In this document: positions 35,884 through 44,767 of the stretch, piece by piece | How positions within the stretch are numbered: the stretch's first letter is position 1 | Layout of the letters: each line of letters starts with the position of its first letter | NCBI GenBank assembly: GCA_028819255.1 | Contig: JAPPMB010000078.1 | Location: 63,649-127,648, forward strand | Origin: Bryobacterales bacterium | GTDB taxonomy: Bacteria > Acidobacteriota > Terriglobia > Bryobacterales > UBA6623 | Direction of reading: 5' to 3' | Length of the DNA: 64,000 bases | Notes under the pieces: generated by a model | Seen by the model: the letters and a program-made list of their open reading frames with translations, nothing else | What the model was told of the DNA's origin: nothing | Databases searched by the model: none | Made by a program: the position numbers and the translations under genes

Positions 35884-37605
35884 GTGACTGAGCTCAACAC
35901 GCAGCAAGAGCGAGTTCGCGGCACCCTCCGCCACCGAGTGGACGCTCTCGCGGCGGACTGGCACGCAGGCCGCAACATGCGGCGTCTCTGGCAGGGAGAT
36001 GAGTCTCTTTGGACTTCCTCGGGCGAATCGCGCTGGCTCGGCTGGCTGCCGATCGTTGAGAGCCAGCTGGCGGACCCGACCGTCCTGCGAGACTTCGCCA
36101 GCTCAGTTCGCGGACGATTCTCCCATGCAGTTCTGCTAGGGATGGGGGGCTCGAGCCTGTGCCCCGAGGTGCTGGGCGAGTGCTTCGGCGGCAGGGACGG
36201 ATTTCCGGAACTGCGCATTCTCGATTCCACTGATCCAGCCCAGATCCGGGAGTGCGAGCGCTCGGTCAGCATCGAGTCGACGCTCTTCATCTCCGCAAGC
36301 AAGTCCGGGTCCACGATCGAGACCGCACTGCTCACCGACCATTTCCTGGACCGCCTGTCCGCCAGAATCGGACCCGGGCAAGCCGCGGGGCAGTTCCTCG
36401 CGATCACCGATCCCGGTTCGAGGCTCGAGGCCAAGGCTCGGGATATGGGATTCGGTCACCTGATGCACGGAGTGCCGGAAATCGGCGGCCGGTACTCGGC
36501 GCTGTCGCACTTTGGGATGGTGCCGGCCGCGGCCATGGGTCTCGACACGGAGAGGCTGCTTGCTGGGGCCCAGGCAATGCACTCCGCATGCGGTCCCAAG
36601 GTTCCGTTGGAGCACAACCCGGGCCTGAGGCTGGGCCTGCTTCTCGGTGCGGCCGCCCAGGCCGGAAGGGACAAGCTGACACTGATCGCCTCACCGGGCG
36701 TTCGGTCGCTCGGAACCTGGATCGAGCAGTTGGTCGCCGAGTCGACCGGCAAGCTGGGCAAGGGCATCGTCCCTGTGGAAGGGGAGGACCTGCGCAGCGC
36801 AGCCACATACGGCCCCGACCGCGTCTTCGTGTTTCTTTCGCTGGTGGGCGACGAGGAGCAGGCGGATGAACGCCACCTGAGAGCGCTCGTCCGGCTTGGT
36901 CATCCCGTGGTTCGGATCGGGATCCGGAGCGTTGCCGATCTTGGGCAGGAGTTCCTTCGCTGGGAAATCGCGACGGCCGTCGCTGGAGCTGTCCTCGGAA
37001 TCAATCCATTCGACCAGCCGGATGTCGAGTCTGCGAAGGTTGCCGCCCGCGAGCTGACCGACGCCTACGAATCGGAGGGCGCATTGCCGCTGGCGGAGCC
37101 GATTCTGGAGGAATCCGGAATCCAGCTCTTCGCCGGCGGGCAATACGCGGAGCGACTGCTCGCGGAGGCGGGCCGCCACACGCTGGGAGCGGTCCTGGGT
37201 GCCCACCTCGACACGGTCGGGGAAGGGGACTACCTTGCATTGCTCGCGTTCGTGCCCCGAAATCGGCGAACCACCGCCTTGCTGGAACGGATGCGGGCCG
37301 TTGTCCGCTCCAGAGTTGGGGTCGCGACTTGCGTCGGGTTCGGGCCGCGATTTCTCCATTCCACGGGCCAATTGCACAAGGGTGGCGCCGACAACGGCGT
37401 GTTCTTGCAGATCAGTTGCTCGGACCTCGTCGACCTGGCTGTCCCGGGGCGGGATCTCACGTTCGGCGTGGTCAAGTCAGCGCAAGCGCTCGGCGACTTC
37501 AGCGTGCTGACGCGCCTCGGTCGACGGGCTTTGCGGGTGCATCTTGGGAACGGTATCGGAGACTTGGACCGACTGGCGGCCGCCCTCTCAGGAGCCGCTG
37601 GGTAG
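35884..37605 (+). CDS. pgi: Phosphoglucose isomerase (stand-alone form of the Tal-Pgi type)
   Basis: A 573-residue protein from GTG 35884. Two SIS-type sugar-phosphate segments are clear: 'VLLGMGGSSLCPEVL' and 'FISASKSGSTIETAL', followed by 'GGRYSALSHFGMVPAA' and a C-terminal region with 'FLHSTGQLHKGGADNGVFLQI'. The latter resembles the isomerase half of bifunctional transaldolase-phosphoglucose isomerases rather than classical Pgi. No transaldolase domain or gene is adjacent. The reaction is glucose-6-phosphate to fructose-6-phosphate in the cytoplasm. It is divergent from bioB and has no other operon partner. The call is reliable for family, less for exact substrate. Confidence 0.88.
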   Translation: MTELNTQQERVRGTLRHRVDALAADWHAGRNMRRLWQGDESLWTSSGESRWLGWLPIVESQLADPTVLRDFASSVRGRFSHAVLLGMGGSSLCPEVLGECFGGRDGFPELRILDSTDPAQIRECERSVSIESTLFISASKSGSTIETALLTDHFLDRLSARIGPGQAAGQFLAITDPGSRLEAKARDMGFGHLMHGVPEIGGRYSALSHFGMVPAAAMGLDTERLLAGAQAMHSACGPKVPLEHNPGLRLGLLLGAAAQAGRDKLTLIASPGVRSLGTWIEQLVAESTGKLGKGIVPVEGEDLRSAATYGPDRVFVFLSLVGDEEQADERHLRALVRLGHPVVRIGIRSVADLGQEFLRWEIATAVAGAVLGINPFDQPDVESAKVAARELTDAYESEGALPLAEPILEESGIQLFAGGQYAERLLAEAGRHTLGAVLGAHLDTVGEGDYLALLAFVPRNRRTTALLERMRAVVRSRVGVATCVGFGPRFLHSTGQLHKGGADNGVFLQISCSDLVDLAVPGRDLTFGVVKSAQALGDFSVLTRLGRRALRVHLGNGIGDLDRLAAALSGAAG

Positions 37606-37793
37606 AACCTCCCCGCTTTGCCGCTCCATGTGCAGGATGCCGCTTCGACTGCCCTTGTCTGCCAATGTGATGCAGCTCGATATGCGCACAGGGGGAATTC
37701 TGGACTGCCGGACGATGTCGGTGATGGGAGAGCCGCACGAGAACAAGCCGGGCGTAGGCGTCGGGGTCAACGAAGTGTTCTACGGGGCGCCCA

Positions 37794-38180
37794 TCACCCG
37801 CGGCAGACGGTGATCCGCTGAGCGCCGAAGTCTCGAAAACGGTGCAATTCAGCCTCGTTGCATGTTGCGAAGTCGGCTCGTGCGCCAAGTGCGGTCGCGG
37901 CAATCACGCAGTCTGCCAATGATCCGCGCCTCCTTCCGGATCTGTTGAAGAGAAGAGCCGCGACCGAGCCATGCTCCAGCGCGAAAGCGTCGTAGCGGTC
38001 AACCATCCCGGCAGCCGCCTCGACTTCGGAGTCGGAGGGTGGGCCACATAGAAACTTGGCCCACGCCACTGCGCTTGTGGAGAACGCTTCACCCTCGCGG
38101 ATCTACGCCAGCAGCTTGCGGTTCTCGGGAGAACCGGGGTCCATGACCCTGATCAAGAAGCATGTTTCCACGTGAATCAT
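37794..38180 (-). pseudogene. vapC: VapC-type PIN toxin, broken by an amber codon
   Basis: Read from ATG 38180 the frame gives 'MIHVETCFLIRVMDPGSPE', a VapC start, then TAG at 38105-38103 (codon 26), and continues in the same frame with 'AVAWAKFLCGP', 'GRRRGSLADCVIAATALGA' and 'ATCNEAELHRF', the conserved PIN body and end, to the stop at 37794-37796. Relatives have Trp at codon 26, so TGG to TAG is likely. The first catalytic Asp of the PIN motif (usually 'HLDTSF') is Glu here. With a nonsense codon and a changed active-site residue the toxin is probably dead. The start overlaps the stop of the antitoxin gene (ATGA at 38177-38180). The remaining open piece after the stop lacks the N-terminal catalytic Asp. 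Confidence 0.8.
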
Positions 38181-38454
38181 GAAGTCTTGGGGGACGACCG
38201 CCGACCAGCCGCGCGCCGCTCGGCACGCGCATCGCGCGCCCACTCGGAAATATCCACCTCGCGCTCGCGCAACGAAGTTTGCAATCGATCGAGAGCCGAG
38301 AGTTTTGAACTCTCGTCAGGCCTCTCGTCTGTCGCCGCGACTCGGATGGCACGACGCAACGCCTCGGACTTCGGCACTCTCCGACTTCTTGCCAATGCCT
38401 CCCCAGTGTACGCACCGATTCGACACCCAACGAATAGGTCGGCTTGATTGTCAT
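38177..38454 (-). pseudogene. vapB: VapB-type ribbon-helix-helix antitoxin, frameshifted
   Basis: From ATG 38454 the frame reads 'MTIKPTYSLGVESVRTLG', the start of a CopG-like antitoxin. The family pattern then continues in another frame as 'ALARSRRVPKSEALRRAIR' and ends 'ISEWARDARAERRAAGRR' at 38177. The break lies in 'CTGGGGAGGCA' at about 38399-38403; one extra G in the G-run would restore a single frame. It could be a real deletion or a homopolymer sequencing error. The neighbouring vapC also has a nonsense codon, which favours a real loss. Confidence 0.75.
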
Positions 38455-38569
38455 TGCGGCCATATCAAGGGTTCTGCGAAGCACTCCGACACCCGCGGCA
38501 CACTGCGACCCGCTGGGTCAATCTCGCGGAACTCCGGGGAATTGCCTGGACCAGTCCTCGACACGGACT

Positions 38570-39230
38570 TCGGCGGTGGCGATGCCGCTCGGCCCGCCAC
38601 TGCATTGAGCAGGAAGGCCCAACCGTCTTCCTCGAAAACCTCTGGACCGCGCAGACGGTTGACCGGCTCGTAGCCCACGCCCCTGAGACGGCTTCTACGG
38701 GGAGGTGCGCGCCTGCCCGGGCTCGCTCTGGACGCATGAATTCCGCGGCTCCCGCCTCCTTTCACTGATCCAAGGGCAGTGACAGGTCAATCGCGCTCAG
38801 GAGGGTCCGCTCGGGAGCGTGCCTGATCTGCGTCGAAGAGACATGCAGGATCCCTCCGCGCTTCAGCAACGCCCAGTGGAACATGTCGGGGTTGAATGGC
38901 AGCGGGCCCTCTTCGAAGTCCGACAGGCCGTCTTCGGGTCGGGATCTGCGGACCCGGACGGGCATCGCAATGGCGTAGGTCCTGCCGCCGTGAAGGAAGT
39001 TGCGAAGGTGCGTCCTACCGAGGATCTCTGGTCGTGCCTGGAAGTCAATGCCGTCCTTGGACAGCGCCACCCGCGTGGTCCGTCGCCCGAGACTCTCCGA
39101 GCCGTGGAAGTGCATCACGATGAGGCGCCTCGCATGGTCCACATGAACATCCGGCGGGGCAACATAGAGGGCAGCGAACTCCTCCTGGATGGAATGGGGC
39201 AGCTTGTTGCCGCCCTACGGATGCCCTCGG
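38570..39230 (-). pseudogene. Five-bladed-propeller glycosidase-like gene in pieces
   Basis: A family of secreted propeller proteins related to GH43/GH32-type hydrolases, recognised in pieces. Piece one (39229-38762) reads 'VAPPDVHVDHARRLIVMHFH' through 'RVALSKDGIDFQARPEILG', 'FEEGPLPFNPDMFHWALLK' and 'PERTLLSAIDLSLPLDQ', then a stop. Piece two, in a second frame, has 'MRPERARAGAHLPVEAV'. Piece three, in a third frame, has 'GYEPVNRLRGPEVFEEDGW' and 'FLLNAVAGRAASPP'. In intact relatives these blocks occur in this order in one frame. The N-terminal half is missing or unrecognisable. So the gene has several indels and is a decayed pseudogene. Confidence 0.65.
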
Positions 39231-39507
39231 CGGCGCGAAGGCTGCGCTTCCGTGGAACCCGAAGTTCGAATACGCGCAGCGTTCAGTCTCGGTGTGGCCC
39301 GCGCTGCGAGCCAACGCAAGAGGGGTCGGCACGACCACTATCGCCGCCGCAGAGATACGTAGTTGAGCTCTCGTGTCCAGGGAATGCCACAACAGCCAAT
39401 TCGCTCCTGGATTCCCTCGCAGGACATGGGCAGCCCGTCATGGCGCCGGCCTCGGTGGGGCCGCGCTCCATATTGGCGAGCGTCTAGGCTCGGAACGTGA
39501 GAGGCCG
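39231..39507. other. Interval with a possible unrecognised coding remnant
   Basis: The plus strand is open at about 39205-39366 and reads 'ALPWNPKFEYAQRSVSVW' and 'ANARGVGTTTIAAAEIRS' before a stop. It looks more gene-like than most chance frames but I cannot place it. It may be the 3' end of another lost gene. No other feature. Confidence 0.3.
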
Positions 39508-40671
39508 TCAGTAGGACCTGGGGAGCCCGAGAACCTTCTCCGCGATGTAGGAAAGGATCAGATTGGTCGAGATCGGGGCGACCTGGTAGAGCCTCGTCTC
39601 CCGAAACTTGCGCTCCACGTCGTAGTCCGATGCGAAGCCGAACCCGCCGTGCGTCTGCAGGCAGGCGTTGGCCGCCTCCCATGAGGCGTCCGCAGCAAGC
39701 AGCTTGGCCATGTTCGCCTGCGGACCGCAGGGCTGGCCGGCGTCGTACATCTCTGCGGCCCTGAATCTCATCAGGTCTGCCGCGTCAATGTGAGCGCGCG
39801 CCTTGGCCAGCGGGAACTGAATGCCCTGGTTCTGACCGATGGGCCGGCCGAACACGACACGACCCCTGGCATATCCGCAGGCCTTGTGCATGAACCAGTC
39901 CCCGTCTCCGATGCACTCCGCCGCGATCAGGATCCGCTCGGCGTTGAGGCCGTCCAGCAGTGCGCGGAAGCCCTCTCCCTCCTCGCCGATCAGATTGGCG
40001 GCGGGCACCTCAAGCCCGTCGAGGAAGACCTCGCACGTGTGATGGTTGATCATTGTGCGGAGCGGGCGGATCTCGATCCCCTTGCCGTCCGCCTCTACGA
40101 GGTCCACGAGCAGGATGGAGAGCCCGTGCGTCTTCCTCCTTACGTCGTCGATCGGCGTCGTGCGCACGAGGAGCAGCATGAGGTCCGAGTGCTCGACACG
40201 CGAGGTGAAGACCTTCTGGCCGTGCACGATGTAGCTGTCGCCGCGCTTCTCGGCGCGGGTCTGCAGCTGCGTGGTGTCCGACCCGGTGGTTGGCTCCGTA
40301 ACGCCGAACGCCTGCAGCCGCAGTCGGCCGGTGGCCAGTTCCGGCAGGAACCGCTCCCGCTGGCGATCCGTGCCTCGGCGCGTCAGCACGTCCATGATGT
40401 ACATCTGGGCGTGACACGCGGCGGCGTTGCCGCCCGAGGCGTTGATTGCCTCCATGATGAGGCTCGCTTCGAGGATTCCCAGGCCGCTGCCGCCGTATTG
40501 CTCCGGGATGAGTGCGGCCAGCCAGCCGCCTTCGGTCAGCGCACGGATGAACTCCGTGGGATATCCCTGGAATTCATCCAGCTTGCGCCAGTATTCGCTG
40601 GGGAAGTCGGAGCAGACATCCTGCACCGCGTCCCGGATCTGCAGCTGCTCCTCGTCCAGCGGATAGCTCAT
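39508..40671 (-). CDS. Acyl-CoA dehydrogenase
   Basis: A 387-residue flavoenzyme of normal length. Family blocks: 'LIPEQYGGSGLGILEASLI', 'AFGVTEPTTGSDTTQLQT' (flavin and substrate binding), 'GFGFASDYDVERKFRETRLY' and 'APISTNLILSYIAEKVLG'. The usual catalytic Glu of the C-terminal 'YEGT' motif is absent; instead Glu245 in 'LNAERILIA' is at the place used by isovaleryl-CoA and long-chain acyl-CoA dehydrogenases. It introduces an alpha-beta double bond in an acyl-CoA and passes electrons to ETF in the cytoplasm. The start overlaps the stop of the MaoC hydratase gene (ATGA), so the two act in one pathway. Confidence 0.9.
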   Translation of the reverse strand: MSYPLDEEQLQIRDAVQDVCSDFPSEYWRKLDEFQGYPTEFIRALTEGGWLAALIPEQYGGSGLGILEASLIMEAINASGGNAAACHAQMYIMDVLTRRGTDRQRERFLPELATGRLRLQAFGVTEPTTGSDTTQLQTRAEKRGDSYIVHGQKVFTSRVEHSDLMLLLVRTTPIDDVRRKTHGLSILLVDLVEADGKGIEIRPLRTMINHHTCEVFLDGLEVPAANLIGEEGEGFRALLDGLNAERILIAAECIGDGDWFMHKACGYARGRVVFGRPIGQNQGIQFPLAKARAHIDAADLMRFRAAEMYDAGQPCGPQANMAKLLAADASWEAANACLQTHGGFGFASDYDVERKFRETRLYQVAPISTNLILSYIAEKVLGLPRSY

Positions 40672-41129
40672 TCCGAACCCCTCGGGCGCTTCGGCACCAG
40701 CACCGTGCGCTTCAGCGTGAGCACCGTCTCGTTCCGCTGGTTGAAGCCGCGGCTCTCCACGTACACCAGCCCTCGGTCCGGCTTCGACCTGGACTCGCGC
40801 AGGTTCTCGATGCGGCTCTCGGCATAGATGGTGTCTCCGTGGAACACCGGCCGGACATGCTTCACCTCGCTGTAGTCGAGATTCGCAACCGCTCTCCCGC
40901 TGACATCGGCGACGCTCATGCCGACCACGATGCTGAAGACCAGGGGACCGACGACGAGGCGCTGGCCGTGTTGTGTCCCCGCCGCGTAGTTGGCGTCTAT
41001 GTGGACGGGGTGCTGGTTCATCGTCAGGAGGGAGAACCAGGTGTCGTCCGCTTCGGAAATGGTCCGGCCGGGCCAGTGCTTGAACACCTGGCCGATCTCG
41101 AACTCGTCAAAGTAGCGCCCATAGGCCAT
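40668..41129 (-). CDS. MaoC-family dehydratase/hydratase
   Basis: A 153-residue hot-dog fold protein. Start at ATG 41129 ('MAYGRYFDEFEIGQVFKHWP'), as the extension to 41177 is not conserved-looking. The hydratase motif is 'NQHPVHIDANYA' at about 38-49, with Asp45 and His43; 'GPLVFSIVVGMSV' follows. Such enzymes hydrate enoyl-CoAs; the closest resemblance is to mesaconyl-CoA hydratase-like MaoC proteins, whose genes often accompany CitE-like lyases. Here a CitE-like gene starts 70 bp away on the other strand and an acyl-CoA dehydrogenase overlaps. Together they fit the breakdown of a branched or dicarboxylic acyl-CoA. Confidence 0.88.
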   Translation of the reverse strand: MAYGRYFDEFEIGQVFKHWPGRTISEADDTWFSLLTMNQHPVHIDANYAAGTQHGQRLVVGPLVFSIVVGMSVADVSGRAVANLDYSEVKHVRPVFHGDTIYAESRIENLRESRSKPDRGLVYVESRGFNQRNETVLTLKRTVLVPKRPRGSE

Positions 41130-41199
41130 CGAATGCAGCCGCCTCCCGATCCCGGCCCGGGACCCCGGGCCGCGCAATGCCCATTATGTATGGAGACCC

Positions 41200-42030
41200 A
41201 TGCCGCTGAACGCGTCCGGACTCCGCAGCATCCTGTTCGTGCCGGGAGACAGCCCCAGGAAGCTCGCCAAGGCTCCTTCGGTGCCAGCGGACGCCCTGAT
41301 CGTCGACTGGGAGGACGCGGTGTCCGAAGCCAACAAGAAGAAGGCCCGGCGAGTCACCAGGGACGCGATTCGCGGACTGGCCGAGGCCGACCCGGCGGTC
41401 CTGATCCGCGTGAACGCCAATCGGCCGGACCTGGTCCTCGAGGACTGTCTCGCGGTGCTCGAATGCTCGCCCGACGGGGTCGTGATCCCGGGCTGCGAGT
41501 CGGGGGAGGCGGTCCAGGAACTGCTTCGCCGCCTGCCCGGCACTGCGGCCGTGTTTCCGTTGCTGGAGTCTCCGATGGGGGTGCTCGCCGCAGCGGAGAT
41601 TGCCTTCAGCAGCGAACGGGTGGCGGCGCTGATGTTCGGGGCCGAGGACTATTCCGCGGAGACCAGGGTCATGCGGAGCGAGGGCGAGCCGGAGCTGGCG
41701 TTCGCAAGGAGCAGCGTCGTGAACGCCGCCCGCGCCGCCGGAAGGGAGGTCTTCGATTCTCCGCTGATGCGGTTCAGGGACCCGTCTGCGGTGCGACGGG
41801 CCGCCTGGCGGGGCCGGCGCCTGGGCTTTACCGGACAGGCCGCCATCCACCCGAGCCAGGTTCCGCTGATCAACGATGTGTACTCGCCTTCCGAGGCCGA
41901 AATCGCGGCCGCCGAGGCCGTGCTGGAACGGTTTCGCGCCCACGGCGGCGGCGTGTACGCCGTCGAGGGGTCGCTGGAGGACAAGCCGGCTGTGGAGGAC
42001 GCCCTGCGGGTGCTTGCGAGGAAGCCGTGA
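41200..42030 (+). CDS. CitE-like CoA-ester lyase (HpcH/HpaI family)
   Basis: A 276-residue TIM-barrel protein. 'RSILFVPGDSPRKLAKA' at the start, 'ALIVDWEDAVSEANKKKAR' with the metal-binding Glu/Asp, 'LIRVNA', 'VFPLLESPMGVLAA', 'LMFGAEDYSAE' and 'GFTGQAAIHPSQV' are the family's conserved blocks. Members cleave (S)-citramalyl-, beta-methylmalyl- or malyl-CoA, or act as thioesterases. The partner genes, a MaoC hydratase and an acyl-CoA dehydrogenase, fit a hydration-then-cleavage pathway such as mesaconyl-CoA to citramalyl-CoA to acetyl-CoA and pyruvate. The precise substrate is inference. It is divergent from the MaoC gene, with a 70-bp shared promoter region. Confidence 0.87.
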   Translation: MPLNASGLRSILFVPGDSPRKLAKAPSVPADALIVDWEDAVSEANKKKARRVTRDAIRGLAEADPAVLIRVNANRPDLVLEDCLAVLECSPDGVVIPGCESGEAVQELLRRLPGTAAVFPLLESPMGVLAAAEIAFSSERVAALMFGAEDYSAETRVMRSEGEPELAFARSSVVNAARAAGREVFDSPLMRFRDPSAVRRAAWRGRRLGFTGQAAIHPSQVPLINDVYSPSEAEIAAAEAVLERFRAHGGGVYAVEGSLEDKPAVEDALRVLARKP

Positions 42031-42144
42031 GTTGACGGCGGGCGGATTCTGGCGCGGCTTGAGACCGCCGCCGCCCGCGGGATCGGTTTGGGCGGGCCGG
42101 ACTGTCGTGCGGCGGGGAAAACCCCCGTGTCATACTCGCACCAG

Positions 42145-43512
42145 ATGGCGACTTCGAGCACAGAGAGGGACATTGCAGCGGTCCTGCACCCATTCACGAA
42201 ACCTTCCGGCCACGAGACAGACGGCCCGTTGGTGATCGACCGGGGCGACGGCTGCTGGGTCTACGGCGAGGACGGAAACGCCTATCTGGAGGCTGCTTCC
42301 GGGCTTTGGTGCGCGTCGCTTGGCTTCAACGAGACCAGGCTCGTCGAGGCCGCCTGCCGGCAACTCAGGACCCTGCCGTTCATGCACCTGTTCGGGTCGC
42401 GCAGCCACTCGCCGGCGATCGAGCTGGCGGAGCGTCTGCTGGACCTCGCACCCGCCCCCATGTCCAAGGTTTTCTTCGCGAACTCCGGTTCGGAGGCTGC
42501 CGACACGGTGGTCAAGATCGTCTGGTTCTACAACAACGCCCTGGGCCGGCCGCAGAAGAAGAAGATCATTGCCAGGGCGGACGGCTTTCACGGCTCGACG
42601 GTCGCGGCGGCCAGCCTGACGGGGATCTTCCGCAACCACCGCAAGTTCGACCTGCCCATCGCCAACATCCGGCACGCCGCGCGACCGCACTACTATCGCG
42701 GGGGGCGGCCCTGCGAGTCGGAGGAAGCCTACTCTTCAAGGCTGGCGGAAGAGCTGGACCGGCAGATCCGGGACGAGGGCTCCGAGACCGTTGCCGCGAT
42801 GATCGCCGAGCCCGTCATGGGTGCGGGCGGCGTCCTGGTTCCGCCGAAGGGATACTTCGAGAAGGTGCAGCAGGTCACGTCCGAACACGACATGCTGTTC
42901 GTCGCGGACGAGGTGATCTGCGGTTTCGGCCGCACCGGCAACATGTGGGGATCCCAGACGTTCGGGATCCGGCCCGACATCATGACGACCGCCAAGCAGC
43001 TCTCCTCCGCCTACGCTCCGATTTCCGCGGTCATGGTGAGCGAGAACGTCTACGACGTCCTCCGCGCCGGCAGCGAGGACATCGGCTACTTCGCCCACGG
43101 TTTCACGTACAGCGGCCATCCGGTCAGCGCCGCGGTCGCGCTCGAGTGCCTCAGGATCTACGAGGAAATGGACATCGTCGCGCGGGTCCGTCGTCTCGGC
43201 CCCCACCTGCTCGGCGGTCTGCGCGAGCGTTTCGGCGGTCACCCTCTGGTGGGAGACGTGCGGGGAGTCGGCCTCATGGCCGGCATCGAGCTGGTCGAGG
43301 ACAGGGAGTCGGGCAAGGCGTTCGATCCGGCACTCGGCGTCGGCACGTACTGCATGCGGAAGGCGCTGGACCACGGACTGGTCCTGAGGGCGCTCGGCGA
43401 CACCATGGCATTCTCGCCGCCCCTGATCGCCACGGAAGCCGAGATCGACATCGCGCTCGACCGCTTCGGCGAGGCCCTGCAGGACACCGTCGACTGGCTG
43501 TCGGTCCGGTAG
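42145..43512 (+). CDS. Class III (omega) aminotransferase
   Basis: A 455-residue PLP enzyme; ATG 42145 chosen because the in-frame part upstream is not conserved. 'ANSGSEAADTVVKIVWFYNN' at 112-131, 'GFHGSTVAAASLTG' at 147-160, 'VADEVICGFGRTG' with Asp255 and PLP Lys284 in 'TTAKQLSSAY' are diagnostic. It is of the beta-alanine/omega-amino acid:pyruvate type. It is not close enough to BioA to call it the missing biotin aminotransferase. The CitE-like gene lies 114 bp upstream on the same strand, so they may be cotranscribed. Confidence 0.9.
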   Translation: MATSSTERDIAAVLHPFTKPSGHETDGPLVIDRGDGCWVYGEDGNAYLEAASGLWCASLGFNETRLVEAACRQLRTLPFMHLFGSRSHSPAIELAERLLDLAPAPMSKVFFANSGSEAADTVVKIVWFYNNALGRPQKKKIIARADGFHGSTVAAASLTGIFRNHRKFDLPIANIRHAARPHYYRGGRPCESEEAYSSRLAEELDRQIRDEGSETVAAMIAEPVMGAGGVLVPPKGYFEKVQQVTSEHDMLFVADEVICGFGRTGNMWGSQTFGIRPDIMTTAKQLSSAYAPISAVMVSENVYDVLRAGSEDIGYFAHGFTYSGHPVSAAVALECLRIYEEMDIVARVRRLGPHLLGGLRERFGGHPLVGDVRGVGLMAGIELVEDRESGKAFDPALGVGTYCMRKALDHGLVLRALGDTMAFSPPLIATEAEIDIALDRFGEALQDTVDWLSVR

Positions 43513-43571
43513 TTCCCTGCAAGGTTCCGCGAAGCGGGGACGGTGCCGCGCCCGGCCCCGGCCCGTTTCGG

Positions 43572-44618
<1,047 letters not shown>

Positions 44619-44767
44619 TGCGGTTGCCTCCTCGATGGATCTGACGGGAGCGGGGGCCGGACGGTTCCGATTGCGCGCGTCCGCAGGCCTGCCGCCCTGT
44701 AACCGTGCGGCGCTTCCGGCGGCCAGTATCTGAGACCGGCCCGTACAATGCAGCTAGGGGCCACCGA

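Noticed and set aside
42145..43512. Assigning the aminotransferase as BioA
   Set aside because: The sequence blocks fit omega-aminotransferases, and the gene is 6.5 kb from the biotin operon beside a CitE-like gene.
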